Source of the DNA: CAUZIR01 sp034421295
GTDB taxonomy: Bacteria; Chloroflexota; Dehalococcoidia; Lucifugimonadales; UBA2962
Reading direction: 5' to 3'
Assembly: GCA_034421295.1 (NCBI GenBank)
Contig: DAOUKM010000003.1
Location: 62,001 to 126,000, forward strand
Length of the DNA stretch: 64,000 nt
In this document: piece by piece, positions 8,043-16,913 of the stretch
Numbering within the stretch: the first letter of the stretch is position 1
How the letters are laid out: each line of letters starts with the position of its first letter
The notes under the pieces: model-generated
What the model was told of the DNA's origin: nothing
The model's database searches: none
Seen by the model: only the letters and a program-made list of their open reading frames with translations
Translations under genes and position numbers: made by a program

Positions 8043-9122
8043 CTACAACGAATAGTGCTCCCTCGCTGCCAAATGAGAAGGATCGTCCAGGCGAAACGTA
8101 TCCGGGTTGCGACCCCTGCGCAGTGCCAGCCAGTAAGTGAATAGCTGCAGCGGCACGACGTAGACTATCGGCGAAAGCGCTTCCGACACCCTCGGTAGAG
8201 TCACTGTGGCGTCCGCCACCGAAGTAATCTCCTCGTCACCCTCCACAACCAACGCCGCCAGTCCCGCCCCAGTGGCCTTCACTGCCTTCCCAATGTCCAC
8301 GGCTCTGCTGTAACCGGGCCCCGGCGGGGCGATCAGCGTAACGAAACCACGGGCGTCCGTGGCCACGAACGGGCCATGCAGGAACTGCTCCAGCTGGAAG
8401 GCCGAGGTGACGTCGTACGCAGCCTCGTTGATCTTCAGGGCAACCTCATAAGCCGTGGAGGCATTCGGCCCCCAACCTGCGAAGCAAAACCATCCATAGT
8501 CCCCTACCTTCTCAACGAGTGACTTGACGGCATTCTCTGTTTTCAAAGCTGTAGCCACGATATCCGAGAGCCCGCTCAGCTCCTCGCCCAACCACCTGTC
8601 TTCCGAAATCCTCGAAGCCGTCAACGCAAGAGCAGCCATCGCGCCAGTGTGGCTTATCGTGAACGCCGCCGACCGGTCACGGTAGGTTGTTCTGAGCACC
8701 ACGTCTGCCTGGTCGAGCCTGGCCTCCGAAGTCAGCCAAGTCACCAGCGCCGTAGAAGCCCCCGAATCCTTCGCAAGCGCCAGTGCCTCTCCTGAGTAGT
8801 GCTTGGTCCCGCTGTGCGCCATCATGATCACCAGATCATCTTCAGAAAGAGGCAGCGTATAGGAAGTGAACTCAAAAGAGTGCCAGGCCCTGGTGTCGAC
8901 CAGACCCGCAGTCCTAAATAGGTGCTCACCGACCAGCGCCGCGTGCCAGGAGGTTCCTATACCGCACACATGCACCCGCCTCGCACCCGATGCCAGTCTG
9001 GCAAGCTCATCTGCGGCCGTGTACTGACTGTCCAGTATCCGGGCTATCGCATTCGGCTGGTCATGTATGCAGTCGTGCATATGGTAAGGATGGCTCTCGC
9101 GACGCGGCGGTCTTCCTGCCAT
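8043..9122 (-). CDS. SIS-domain sugar-phosphate isomerase/deaminase-like protein
   Basis: The 359-residue protein has two SIS domains, as in the isomerase half of GlmS. The first (residues about 40-175) holds the VHVCGIGTSWHAALVGE phosphosugar loop and MMAHSGTKHYS. The second (about 200-340) holds FAGWGPNASTAYEVALKINE and FQLEQFLHGPFV, equivalent to the GlmS L-K-E-x-x-x..E-x-x-x-H-G-P stretch. There is no N-terminal glutamine amidotransferase domain. Family role: isomerisation or deamination of an amino-sugar phosphate or fructosamine phosphate. The ATG at 9122 has GGAG 6 nt upstream. Its last ~110 codons are duplicated at 6400-6706. Confidence 0.8.
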   Translation of the reverse strand: MAGRPPRRESHPYHMHDCIHDQPNAIARILDSQYTAADELARLASGARRVHVCGIGTSWHAALVGEHLFRTAGLVDTRAWHSFEFTSYTLPLSEDDLVIMMAHSGTKHYSGEALALAKDSGASTALVTWLTSEARLDQADVVLRTTYRDRSAAFTISHTGAMAALALTASRISEDRWLGEELSGLSDIVATALKTENAVKSLVEKVGDYGWFCFAGWGPNASTAYEVALKINEAAYDVTSAFQLEQFLHGPFVATDARGFVTLIAPPGPGYSRAVDIGKAVKATGAGLAALVVEGDEEITSVADATVTLPRVSEALSPIVYVVPLQLFTYWLALRRGRNPDTFRLDDPSHLAAREHYSL

Positions 9123-9517
9123 TTCTATGCTCCTGAGTCTGTCTGCATACTGGTACCGGTTGCCGGGGAGCCAATCTCAAGCGCACCTTCGACGGCGGAA
9201 CAAGTATGGTGTGCTAGTGATGCCTACGAATCCCCTTCTTCGACAGTGGTTGCGGTGGAAGGTACGGGGGCTATGGGAATTAGGCTACGGAAGGTCAGAA
9301 GGTGGCCAGATGACCGCAAGGCTGTCATGGGCCAGGCGGTCGTCGAGCATTCCCACCTGGCCTGTGTCCGACGGATGAACTCCTGCCCTACAGGCTGGGC
9401 GCGAGCTCCATGGTAGAGGTTCTTGATCTTATCAAGTCCGCTGGACCGGACCGCCCGAATTCAGGCCCGCCGACACCCGACCGAGAAAGGGCGAAGAGGC
9501 GTGCCCGGCCCGTTGGG
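9123..9517. other. Intergenic stretch, nothing recognised
   Basis: 395 bp between the SIS gene start and the end of the first kelch gene. It presumably contains the SIS promoter, but no convincing -35/-10 pair, hairpin or conserved reading frame stands out on either strand. Confidence 0.4.
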
Positions 9518-10744
9518 CTACGGCTGCTGGCCCTCCTCCTCTTCGGGCAGGGGCCCGACCGCCAGCCAGGTGTCGGTCTCCGGGTCGTAAATCTCAGAGG
9601 TGTTGGAGCGCCCGCCCTCCTGGCCTCCCTCCAGCCCGCCGGTGATCATCACCGTGCCGTCCCCCAGGGCAGCCGCGGTGTGCTGGTAGCGCGCGGCATT
9701 GAGGTCGCCGCCAGCGGACCATGATCCGCTATCCGGGTCGTAGATCTCCGTAAGGACGTGCTCGCCGAGTCCGCCCGCGACGAGCACCTGACCGTTTGGC
9801 AACACCGTGGCGGTGTGGTCGGCCCTGGGCTCTGCGAGCGTCCCGGCCGAAGACCAAGAGCCCGCTTCAGGGTCGTATATCTCAGAGGTGTTGACCGGGT
9901 CCTTGTCGGCCCCGTACCCTCCGATCACCAGCACCCTTCCGTCGGCCAGCAGGCTGGCCGAGTGAGAGCTCCGGGCGGTGGCCATCTGTGGTCCCGAGGT
10001 CCACTCTCCCGTAGCCGGGTCGAATATCTCCACCTCGGCTACAGCCGAGATCCCGGCCCGCTTGCCCCCGGTGATGAGGACCCGACCGTCGGCTAGGAGC
10101 GTTGCGCGGTGCCAGGCCTTCTTTGCGGACATTGCGCCCGCGGGACTCCAGGCGTCGGCCCCCGGATCGTAGATCTCGGCCGCATCCAGGTAGACCGCCA
10201 CCTTGCCGCCGGCAACCATAACCCGCCCGTCGGAAAGAACGGTTGCTGTGTGATTCTGACGCCCGGTGTCCATCGAGGCGCCCTTTGACCAGGTCCCGTC
10301 GTCGGGATCGAAGAGCACACCCGACATGGGGTTCGAGTTCGAGCCGCGGCCGCCGGTGATTAGAACGCGTCCGTCGATGAGCAGCACCGCGCGGTGGTTC
10401 TCCCTTGCGAGCGGCAGCTCGGCGATCATCGTCCAGTCGCGCGTCTCCGGGTCGAATATCTCGACGGCCTCGGTGGGGGCGCCCCTTATGACCAGCCCCT
10501 TGCCTCCGGTAACGAGCACCCGCCCGTCGGCGAGCACCGTGCCCGTATGGAAGACGCGGGCCTCGGTCAGGCGCCCGGGGAGCCGCGCGTCGATCCGGGC
10601 CTGTTCGTCCTCGGCGGACTTTGAGCCCGGCCCCTGGACCACCTCTATGGGGCCCTCGTCTGTATCTCCGGCCGTAGAGCAGGCCAGCGCGGCGGTGACC
10701 AGCACCACGCTCGCAAGGATGAGCCGGATCGGGCTTGGCGTCAT
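9518..10744 (-). CDS. Kelch-repeat lipoprotein 1
   Basis: 408 residues. An N-terminal hydrophobic segment ends in AALAC, a lipobox, so the mature protein is probably a membrane-anchored lipoprotein. After a linker with GPGSKS and ARLPGRL come about seven kelch blades, each with DGRVLVTGG (G-G doublet), a conserved EIFDP or EIYDP and a Trp. This makes a complete beta-propeller. ATG 10744 is preferred over the adjacent TTG. A close paralogue lies directly upstream (10796-12079) and a third at 55016-56218. Family role: extracellular binding or scaffolding; the ligand is unknown. Confidence 0.85.
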   Translation of the reverse strand: MTPSPIRLILASVVLVTAALACSTAGDTDEGPIEVVQGPGSKSAEDEQARIDARLPGRLTEARVFHTGTVLADGRVLVTGGKGLVIRGAPTEAVEIFDPETRDWTMIAELPLARENHRAVLLIDGRVLITGGRGSNSNPMSGVLFDPDDGTWSKGASMDTGRQNHTATVLSDGRVMVAGGKVAVYLDAAEIYDPGADAWSPAGAMSAKKAWHRATLLADGRVLITGGKRAGISAVAEVEIFDPATGEWTSGPQMATARSSHSASLLADGRVLVIGGYGADKDPVNTSEIYDPEAGSWSSAGTLAEPRADHTATVLPNGQVLVAGGLGEHVLTEIYDPDSGSWSAGGDLNAARYQHTAAALGDGTVMITGGLEGGQEGGRSNTSEIYDPETDTWLAVGPLPEEEEGQQP

Positions 10745-10795
10745 CAAGGCCTCTCGTTTACGAATGTCCGCCGGGGCGGTCTCGGCCCGTCGGGG

Positions 10796-12079
10796 CTATG
10801 GCTGTGCGCCCTCCTCACCGACGGTGGATGGGCCCACGGTGAGCCACTCGCCCGTGTCCGGGTTGTAGACCTCCACCGAGTCCGACCGTCTGCCGTCCTG
10901 ACCACCCTCGAATCCGCCTGTGATCATGACCGTACCGTCCGGTAGCAGCTCGGCCGTGTGGTGGTAGCGAGCCAGGTTCGTATTCCCGGCCGCAGACCAG
11001 GTGCCGGCGGCGATGTCGAACATCTCGGCGAGCGTGAATTCGCCCAGCCCTCCTGCGACCACTATGTTGCCGTTCCCAAGCGCCGTGGCGGTATGGTCCC
11101 CCCGGGGCTCCTGAAGGGTGCCCGCGCTGGACCACGTGCCGGTCGCAGGATCAAAGATCTCCGCGGTGTTGACCGGGTTCTTGTCGTCCCCGTACCCGCC
11201 GACGACCAGCACCCGCCCGTCGGGCAGGAGATTGGCCGTGTGGGAGTTGCGCGCGGTGGCCATGTCCGCCGCGGTCGACCACTCGCCGGTGGCCGGATCG
11301 TATATCTCCACCTCGGCAACGGCCGCGGTACCGGCCCTCTTGCCGCCGGTAATAAGGACGCGCCCGTCGTTGAGCAGCGTGGCCCGGTGCCAGGCCTTCT
11401 TGGCGGCCATGTTGCCCGCGTCGCTCCACTCGACCAGCTCCGGGTCGTATAGCTCGGTCGTCTCCAGGTAGAAGGCGACCTTGCCGCCGGCCACCAGCAC
11501 GCGTCCGTCCTGGAGCACCGTGGCGGTATGGGAGTACCGACCGCTGTTCATGTCGGCGGCCTCTGTCCAGGTCTCGGAGTCCGGATCGAACAGGACCGTC
11601 GAAACCGGATTGGACACCAGGCCTTCGCCGCCGGTGACGAGCACCCTGCCGTCATCCAGGAGAACCGCGCGGTGCTCCTCGCGCGCAGACGGCAGCGGGG
11701 CCGTAGCGGTCCAGTCACCGGTCGCCGGATCGAATATCTCGGCGGTGTCGCCGGGCGGCGTTGTGTAGCCTCCTCCGGCGCCGCTGCGCCCGCGACCGCC
11801 GGTCACCAGCACGCGCCCGTCGTTCATGCGGGTCGCGGTGTGGTAGATCCGCGGCTCGATAAGCCTGCCCGGAAGCCTGGCCGCAAGCCTAGCCTGCTCG
11901 TCCTCTTCGGACTTGCTGCCCGGAGCCTGAACCAGACCCTCGACCTCAGTTGCCTTCTCCTCCGTGCCCACCGCGGCGGTTTCGCCACCACCGTTACCGC
12001 CGTCGCCCCCGCAGGCTGCGGTGACGAGCAAGACGGCGAGCAGGACGAACAGAGGAATCAAGAGCCGAAACCGGTCCAT
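10796..12079 (-). CDS. Kelch-repeat lipoprotein 2
   Basis: 427 residues. The signal peptide ends in VTAAC followed by a Gly/Asn/Asp-rich linker (lipobox plus tether). The linker and first blade (QAPGSKSEEDEQARLAARLPGRL) are nearly the same as in lipoprotein 1, showing a tandem duplication. About seven kelch blades follow, with repeated DGRVLVTGG and EIFDP/EIYDP units. The ATG at 12079 has GGGGAGG 5 nt upstream. Its stop is 52 bp from the next gene, so the two kelch genes are probably co-transcribed. The dyad at 12221-12236 lies upstream. Confidence 0.85.
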   Translation of the reverse strand: MDRFRLLIPLFVLLAVLLVTAACGGDGGNGGGETAAVGTEEKATEVEGLVQAPGSKSEEDEQARLAARLPGRLIEPRIYHTATRMNDGRVLVTGGRGRSGAGGGYTTPPGDTAEIFDPATGDWTATAPLPSAREEHRAVLLDDGRVLVTGGEGLVSNPVSTVLFDPDSETWTEAADMNSGRYSHTATVLQDGRVLVAGGKVAFYLETTELYDPELVEWSDAGNMAAKKAWHRATLLNDGRVLITGGKRAGTAAVAEVEIYDPATGEWSTAADMATARNSHTANLLPDGRVLVVGGYGDDKNPVNTAEIFDPATGTWSSAGTLQEPRGDHTATALGNGNIVVAGGLGEFTLAEMFDIAAGTWSAAGNTNLARYHHTAELLPDGTVMITGGFEGGQDGRRSDSVEVYNPDTGEWLTVGPSTVGEEGAQP

Positions 12080-12220
12080 ACAGACCTCCCCATCTCAAGC
12101 TATGCGGATGGCTGCAGGCCGGGTCGATTCCGGTGGTATCCCCGGCCCCTGCGGCCGCCGCAGATTGCGGGATTTTAGCAGCGCAGAGTGACCCGGTCAA
12201 ACCCGGCCGCGCATCCTGAT

Positions 12221-12236
12221 GCAGTCTATAGACTGC
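12221..12236. promoter_or_regulatory. Perfect 16-bp palindrome upstream of the kelch operon
   Basis: GCAGTCTATAGACTGC is a perfect 16-bp inverted repeat about 142 bp upstream of the kelch 2 start and 38 bp after the stop of the small gene at 12274. No T-run follows, so it is more likely a protein-binding site than a terminator. Confidence 0.4.
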
Positions 12237-12273
12237 TTACGACGGTGCCGATACCCGGGTGTCCGTCGGTCGG

Positions 12274-12546
12274 TCAGCCCTCGGCAACCCTCACCTCGGA
12301 CTGGACGCTGAGCCCATGGGTGCCTCGATAAAGCTCCCAGGGCCTAAACGATTCGACGAAGGCCTTGGCCTCATCCATGGAGGCGATGCCCTTCTGGGCC
12401 CGGCCGGGATCGTATCCAAAGGTCTGCGCAAAGGCGTCAAAGCCCCTCTTGGTCTCCCTGACGCCGCCTATCTCGGCCTGGCCCTCGGCCCCCATGTCCA
12501 GGATCAGCCTTTGCCCCTTACGTGTCTGTTGCCAGAAGACTTCCAA
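12274..12546 (-). CDS. Small hypothetical protein, 90 residues
   Basis: The frame opens at TTG 12546 with a GGGG stretch upstream and encodes a balanced, soluble protein (RLILDMGAEGQAEIGG, SMDEAKAFVESFRPWELYRG). No family is recognised. It is divergent from the hydrolase gene at 12586, only ~40 bp away, so both promoters must overlap. The absence of any better frame on the other strand and the codon usage favour a real gene. Confidence 0.55.
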   Translation of the reverse strand: MEVFWQQTRKGQRLILDMGAEGQAEIGGVRETKRGFDAFAQTFGYDPGRAQKGIASMDEAKAFVESFRPWELYRGTHGLSVQSEVRVAEG

Positions 12547-12585
12547 TGCCCCAACCCCTTCAGTTTGTGAGTATTATCTTTGCTA

Positions 12586-13746
12586 ATGGCTCGCGGCCTG
12601 GCAATAGCAGGTAGGGTGGCGAAGACGGCCGGAAAGACCGTGCTGGTCCTCCTCGTGCTTGCGGTGGTGCTGATCGCCGTAACGCCCCAGGGACGGACCG
12701 GCGTAAGCACCGTCATGTTCGTCATGCAGGTGATACCCGCCGTCCCGATCAAGCCCCTTGCCTGGTTCACGGCCGACCCGGAGCGCATGGCTGTCGAGTT
12801 CGACGGGCCCGGCGGCAAGGTCGAGGCGGACGTATACGTACCCGCAGGGGACGGGCCGTTCGGGGCGATCCTCCTGTTTCTCGGTGCGAATCCCGCCGGC
12901 AGGGACGACAGCAGGGTAGTGAACCTGGCCGGCGGCCTCGCCAGGACCGGCAAGGTGGTGATGGTGCCGTGGTCGGAAGACCTGGTCGCAAAGCGCATCG
13001 TGGTCGGCGAGGTGGACAACCTCGTAAACGCCTTTGAGTACCTCTCCGACCTCGAGTACGTCGACCCGGACCAGGTAGGCATGGGAGGGTTCTGCGTCGG
13101 GGCCTCGCTAGCGACCGTCGCGGCTCAGGATCCGCGGATCGCTGACCGCGTAAGGTACGTCAACTTCTTCGGCGGCTACTTCGATGCTGAAAAGCTGGTC
13201 GTCTCCGTCGCCACCAGGTCCAGGACCTACGGTGGCGAGGTTGAGCCCTGGGAGCCCGCCAGCCTCTCGACCGAGGTTGTCCGGCTGCACCTGATCGACG
13301 GCGTCGCTGACCCGGTTGAGCGCGACGTTCTAGAGCGCGCCTTCCTCAAGGGGGAGAGCGTGACCAGGACAGAGGTGGACGCCCTGTCCGAAGATGCGGC
13401 CGCCGTTTTCAGCCTGCTTATGGGCTCCGATCGGGCCGAGGCCGAAGCCCTTGTTTCGGCCCTGCCCGATGCAACGCTCGCCTCGCTGCGGGGCATCTCC
13501 CCGATCACCGGGATCGAGCGCCTCAAGGCCCGGCTGCTCATCATGCATGACCGGGAGGATGACCTGGTGCCCTCGTATGAGTCCAGGCGCCTTTACGACG
13601 TGGTCGAAGGCCGCGGGGACACCTACTACACGGAGTTCTCGTTCTTCTCGCACGTCGATCCCACCGAGCAGGTCGGAGCGACCGGCCTTCTGAGCGAGGG
13701 CTATAAGCTCTTTTTGCACCTGTACAACATCTTCAGGACGCTGTAG
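12586..13746 (+). CDS. Membrane-anchored alpha/beta hydrolase, dienelactone-hydrolase-like
   Basis: 386 residues. An N-terminal hydrophobic helix (about 13-32) is followed by a periplasmic or extracytoplasmic domain. The nucleophile elbow is GGFCVGAS with Cys170 rather than Ser, as in dienelactone hydrolases. Asp in MHDREDDLVP and His in FSHVDP are the expected triad partners near the C-terminus. Family role: hydrolysis of an ester or lactone. The ATG at 12586 is preferred over TTG 12580. TATTAT lies 9 bp upstream of it and no Shine-Dalgarno is seen, so the transcript may be leaderless. The membrane anchor is unusual for DLH-type enzymes. Confidence 0.75.
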   Translation: MARGLAIAGRVAKTAGKTVLVLLVLAVVLIAVTPQGRTGVSTVMFVMQVIPAVPIKPLAWFTADPERMAVEFDGPGGKVEADVYVPAGDGPFGAILLFLGANPAGRDDSRVVNLAGGLARTGKVVMVPWSEDLVAKRIVVGEVDNLVNAFEYLSDLEYVDPDQVGMGGFCVGASLATVAAQDPRIADRVRYVNFFGGYFDAEKLVVSVATRSRTYGGEVEPWEPASLSTEVVRLHLIDGVADPVERDVLERAFLKGESVTRTEVDALSEDAAAVFSLLMGSDRAEAEALVSALPDATLASLRGISPITGIERLKARLLIMHDREDDLVPSYESRRLYDVVEGRGDTYYTEFSFFSHVDPTEQVGATGLLSEGYKLFLHLYNIFRTL

Positions 13747-13907
13747 GGGCGCCCGGCCGCATCCGTTGATCATCCGGATGCGGGGGGCCTAGACTTCGGC
13801 CAGCAGATGCGGGCACGCCCGGCCGTGCGCCGCGATCAGGCCGATGGGGGCGGACGCTGGAAGAGCGATCGAGCGACAGCCGGCTCTGGACGACCATCGC
13901 GGTACTC

Positions 13908-15071
13908 ATGGCTGTGGGAGTCCCGGGCGCCGTGATCCGCTTTTCCGGAATCGACGTCGCGCCGATGGCCGCTGCGGCGGTCTACGGGGCGGGCATAGTG
14001 GCCGGAGCGTTCCTTCTGTCCTGGGCGGCGGAGGTGGCCGAGATCGACGTGTCCGCCTCGCTGGCGATAGGGGCTGTTGCCCTGGTCGCCGTTCTCCCCG
14101 AGTACCTGATCGAGGCGGTGCTGGCCTGGGATGCCGGCTCCTCCTTTAAGGCAGCGTCAGGAGCGCTAACCAGCGAGACCTCGCGGGTCGCCGCCAACGT
14201 CACCGGGTCCAACCGGCTGCTGATCGGCCTGGGCTGGTCTGCGGTCATACTGATCTACTGGATAAGGCGCAGGCGCGCGCTCGACGTGCGGGGCGAGCTG
14301 GGCCTGGAGATCACCGTGCTGACGGTCGCGACGCTCGCAACACTGGTGATCTTCTTCATGCACCAGGTCCACTTTGCGCTGGCGGCCTGCCTGATCGCGC
14401 TCTATGCCGTCTACCTGTGGCTGGGCTCGACCAGGGAGGTCAAAGAGCCCGTGCTTATCGGCGCGGCGGCGCTGATCGGATCGCTGCCGACGTGGCGGAG
14501 GCGGGCGGTGGTCTTGTTCCTGTTCGCGTTCGCGGCCGCCGTCATAGTCATAGCGGCCGAGCCATTCGTGGGTGGGCTGGTCGAGACCGGCGAGGGCTTC
14601 GGGATCGACGAGTTCATCCTCATCCAGTGGATTGCCCCGGTGGCCTCTGAGTCGCCCGAGATCATCGTGGCGGTCCTGTTCAGCCTCAGGGGCGATCCGG
14701 TGGCCGGGCTAAGGGCGCTGATCTCCTCGGGGGCCATCCAGCTCACGCTGCTGGTCGGAAGCGTGGTGGTGCTGTTCAGCGCCGCGGCCGGCCAGGTCCT
14801 GAGCTTCCCGCTTGACGAGCGGCAGACGATCGAGTTCCTTCTGACCACCTCGGTCTCGGCGGTGGCCCTGGTGCTGGTGGTAGGGCGCGTTATCAGCTGG
14901 AAGGCGGCCGCGATCCTGCTGGCGCTGTTCATAGCGCACCTGTTCTTCCCGGACCAGGAGCACCGCCTGAGGTTCGCGTACCTTTACTTCGGCCTTGCGC
15001 TCGTGGTCATGGCGATGGATTGGCTGAGGCTGAGGATGCCTTTCCGAGAGGGTCCGTCGGATCCGGATTGA
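13908..15071 (+). CDS. Sodium/calcium exchanger (CaCA) family membrane protein
   Basis: The 387-residue protein has about ten membrane segments in two halves. Each half carries an alpha-repeat: first VLPEYLIEAVLAW with NVTGSNRLLIGLGW, then IAPVASESPEIIVAVLF with ALISSGAIQLTLLVGS. The acidic residue after P (P-E) and the G-S-N-x-x motif are the ion-binding signature of the CaCA superfamily. Family role: antiport of Ca2+ or another cation against Na+ or H+. No in-frame ATG, GTG or TTG exists upstream of 13908. The region 13747-13907 before it shows no other gene. Confidence 0.8.
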   Translation: MAVGVPGAVIRFSGIDVAPMAAAAVYGAGIVAGAFLLSWAAEVAEIDVSASLAIGAVALVAVLPEYLIEAVLAWDAGSSFKAASGALTSETSRVAANVTGSNRLLIGLGWSAVILIYWIRRRRALDVRGELGLEITVLTVATLATLVIFFMHQVHFALAACLIALYAVYLWLGSTREVKEPVLIGAAALIGSLPTWRRRAVVLFLFAFAAAVIVIAAEPFVGGLVETGEGFGIDEFILIQWIAPVASESPEIIVAVLFSLRGDPVAGLRALISSGAIQLTLLVGSVVVLFSAAAGQVLSFPLDERQTIEFLLTTSVSAVALVLVVGRVISWKAAAILLALFIAHLFFPDQEHRLRFAYLYFGLALVVMAMDWLRLRMPFREGPSDPD

Positions 15072-15184
15072 CTGGTAGGGCCGAGCGGAGGCGGTGCCCT
15101 GCGTCCCCCTGCGCGCAGCCTGCCAGGGGCCTTAAGTCGTGCTCGTCGGCGGCCTGTTGGACTGGCCATAAGCCCCCCGGCAGC

Positions 15185-15318
15185 GCCGGGCATCCCCACA
15201 TGGTGATCGGCCTTCCAGAGGGGCGTCGCCATGGCCCTATCCGTTACAGGGCCCCGCGCCGCTCGCGGCCAGGTACAGACCGTGCTTGGGCAGGTCGAGT
15301 CGGCATCGCTCGCCCCGG
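15185..15318 (+). pseudogene. Duplicated 5' end of the phosphotriesterase-like gene
   Basis: Bases 15185-15318 repeat 16870-17003 at roughly 85 per cent. Both contain the start codon and the first ~27 codons (MALSVT.PRAARG.VQTVLG) plus ~45 bp of upstream DNA. After about 15318 the copy runs into unrelated DNA. The two copies bracket the AbiEii/NYN insertion as direct repeats. Confidence 0.75.
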
Positions 15319-15389
15319 CAGAATTTTCCAGCCAACTCGTGCCTGCGCTCCGGACAAACGGAATCCAGCGCCGCGGGACACGGTCGGCT

Positions 15390-15604
15390 ACGGCGAAGAC
15401 CTAGTAGACGAATGTCGCCTGGCGCTGGACGGCTTGTTGCCCTTCAATGACTCGGAACGGACATTTCTGGACCTGTTGCTCGACGAAGGGAAGATTGATG
15501 CGAGTCTGCTAACCGCCGTCGAGATGCTTCAGGAACGCATCGAAGCTCAACCACTACTTGAGTGGAAGGCCCAGAACGTGCTGCGCCATAGGAGAATGCG
15601 TTGA
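15390..15604 (+). pseudogene. C-terminal remnant of an AbiEii/AbiGii nucleotidyltransferase toxin
   Basis: About 70 codons encode DECRLALDGLLPFNDSERTF, then LDEGKIDASLL and PLLEWKAQNVLRHR before a TGA at 15602-15604. This is the usual AbiEii tail (L-P-F-x-x-x-E-R-x-F-L ... G-x-I ... L-L ... H-P-x-L-x-W-K-x-x-N-V). The nucleotidyltransferase core (GSxxD) is missing, so the toxin is dead. It follows the duplicated phosphotriesterase 5' end directly. Confidence 0.7.
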
Positions 15605-15823
15605 TCGTTGAGTCACCGCGGGCGTGTAACGAAAAACACGGTGGTGGTGGTGATGCACAGCTCTTGAGGACGCAATAGGACGATGTGCAGACCAAAATGA
15701 CACTCGGAGGACATGGCTTGGACGCCGAGATTCGCATATACTGCCTGCACCACCCCTATCTCTTCGGCGGTAGGGTCGAGACCGTCCAGCAGGGCGGTCT
15801 CTGTCTTTGTATGGGGATAGAGA

Positions 15824-16454
15824 TTGATCACCAACGTCTACATAGACGGCTTCAATCTCTACTACCGCGCCCTGAAGGACACGCCTTTCAGATGGCTCGA
15901 TCTGCGGAAGCTGTCCGAGACCCTCTTCCCTCGCGATTCGATCAACCGTGTCTGCTACTTCACCGCGCGGCTCGACGCGCGTCCCGGCAATCCCTCTCAA
16001 CGCCAGCGGCAACAGGCGTACCTAAGGGCGTTGGCGACCCTGCTGGGCTTCGAAGCCTACTACGGAGCGTTTCGGTCCGGCGTCAAGCGCCGCCCGCTGG
16101 CGGAACAGGTGCCTGGACTGCCCACTCATGTCTTGGTCAGGGACTCGGAGGAAAAGGGATCGGACGTGAACCTCGCCACACGCCTTCTGGTGGACGGATT
16201 CAGCGGCGCGTGCGAGCAGGCCGTAGTCGTGTCTAACGACGCCGACTTCGCCGGGGCGATGCGATACGTGAGGGACGACCTTGGGCTCAGGGTGGCCACT
16301 GGTTAACTCTGACCCTAGGAACGCGAGCCCGCGTGATCTGGCGGACTCTGCGGTATACGTCAAGCGTCTCTGGAAGAGCCACCTGAGGCGAAGCCAGTTC
16401 GCCGACACTCTGGCAGACGAGGTCGGCACCATCACCAAGCCAGCGGGGTGGTGA
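15824..16454 (+). pseudogene. NYN-domain (LabA/DUF88-type) RNase gene with one frameshift
   Basis: Starting at TTG 15824 the frame gives NVYIDGFNLYY, the first acidic residue of the NYN/PIN-like fold. KGSDVNLATRLLVDG and VVVSNDADFAGAM follow with the other acidic residues, then a stop at 16304. The next frame (+1) continues the family sequence from 16302 without a gap, VNSDPRNAS then YVKRLWKSHLRRSQF and ending KPAGW before a TGA at 16452. One indel near 16300 therefore breaks a 208-residue protein. The catalytic core is intact in the first part. The sequence does not tell whether this is a mutation or a sequencing error. Confidence 0.75.
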
Positions 16455-16869
16455 AGCCAAGTGGCCGACAGTCGATTCGGTCCGACTTATGTTGCAGTCC
16501 CTGGCCGTCGTTGGATGTCCGGATCGACGCGTCATGGAGCTGGGGGGTCTGGCCTTTACTTCATGACAATCCTGCGAGCGGCAGTCAAGCCGCCACTACG
16601 GTCTCCCGAACTCCCTTTCCGGTCTTGCCGAAGCTGTGTCAGAACCGCATCGAAGCCCAGGAGCCACAGGCAGATCTTGCGCCTTCAGCGTTGCTCAACA
16701 AGTTGAGCGTCGACCCTCTCGCGACCGGATCGGTATCTCTATAGCGTGCCCTGTGACCACAGCAAATTGACCCTGCTCTTCGGCGCCCGCCCGAAAGGCC
16801 GATTCCGAAGGAATTCGACGTGTTGACGGTCTAAAGGCTCGGCCATACGATCATGGAGCCCCAGGCCGT
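16455..16869. other. Gene-free stretch, nothing recognised
   Basis: 415 bp between the NYN gene and the second copy of the phosphotriesterase 5' repeat. Short open frames exist on both strands, but none has a start, Shine-Dalgarno and family resemblance together. Confidence 0.4.
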
Positions 16870-16913
16870 GCCGGGCATCCCGGTGTGGTGGCCGGTCTTC
16901 CGGGGCCGTCGCC

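Noticed and set aside
15613..15834. 73-codon minus-strand frame ahead of the NYN gene
   Set aside because: Composition looks protein-like, but it would overlap the NYN start on the opposite strand and shows no Shine-Dalgarno or known family; undecided rather than disproved.
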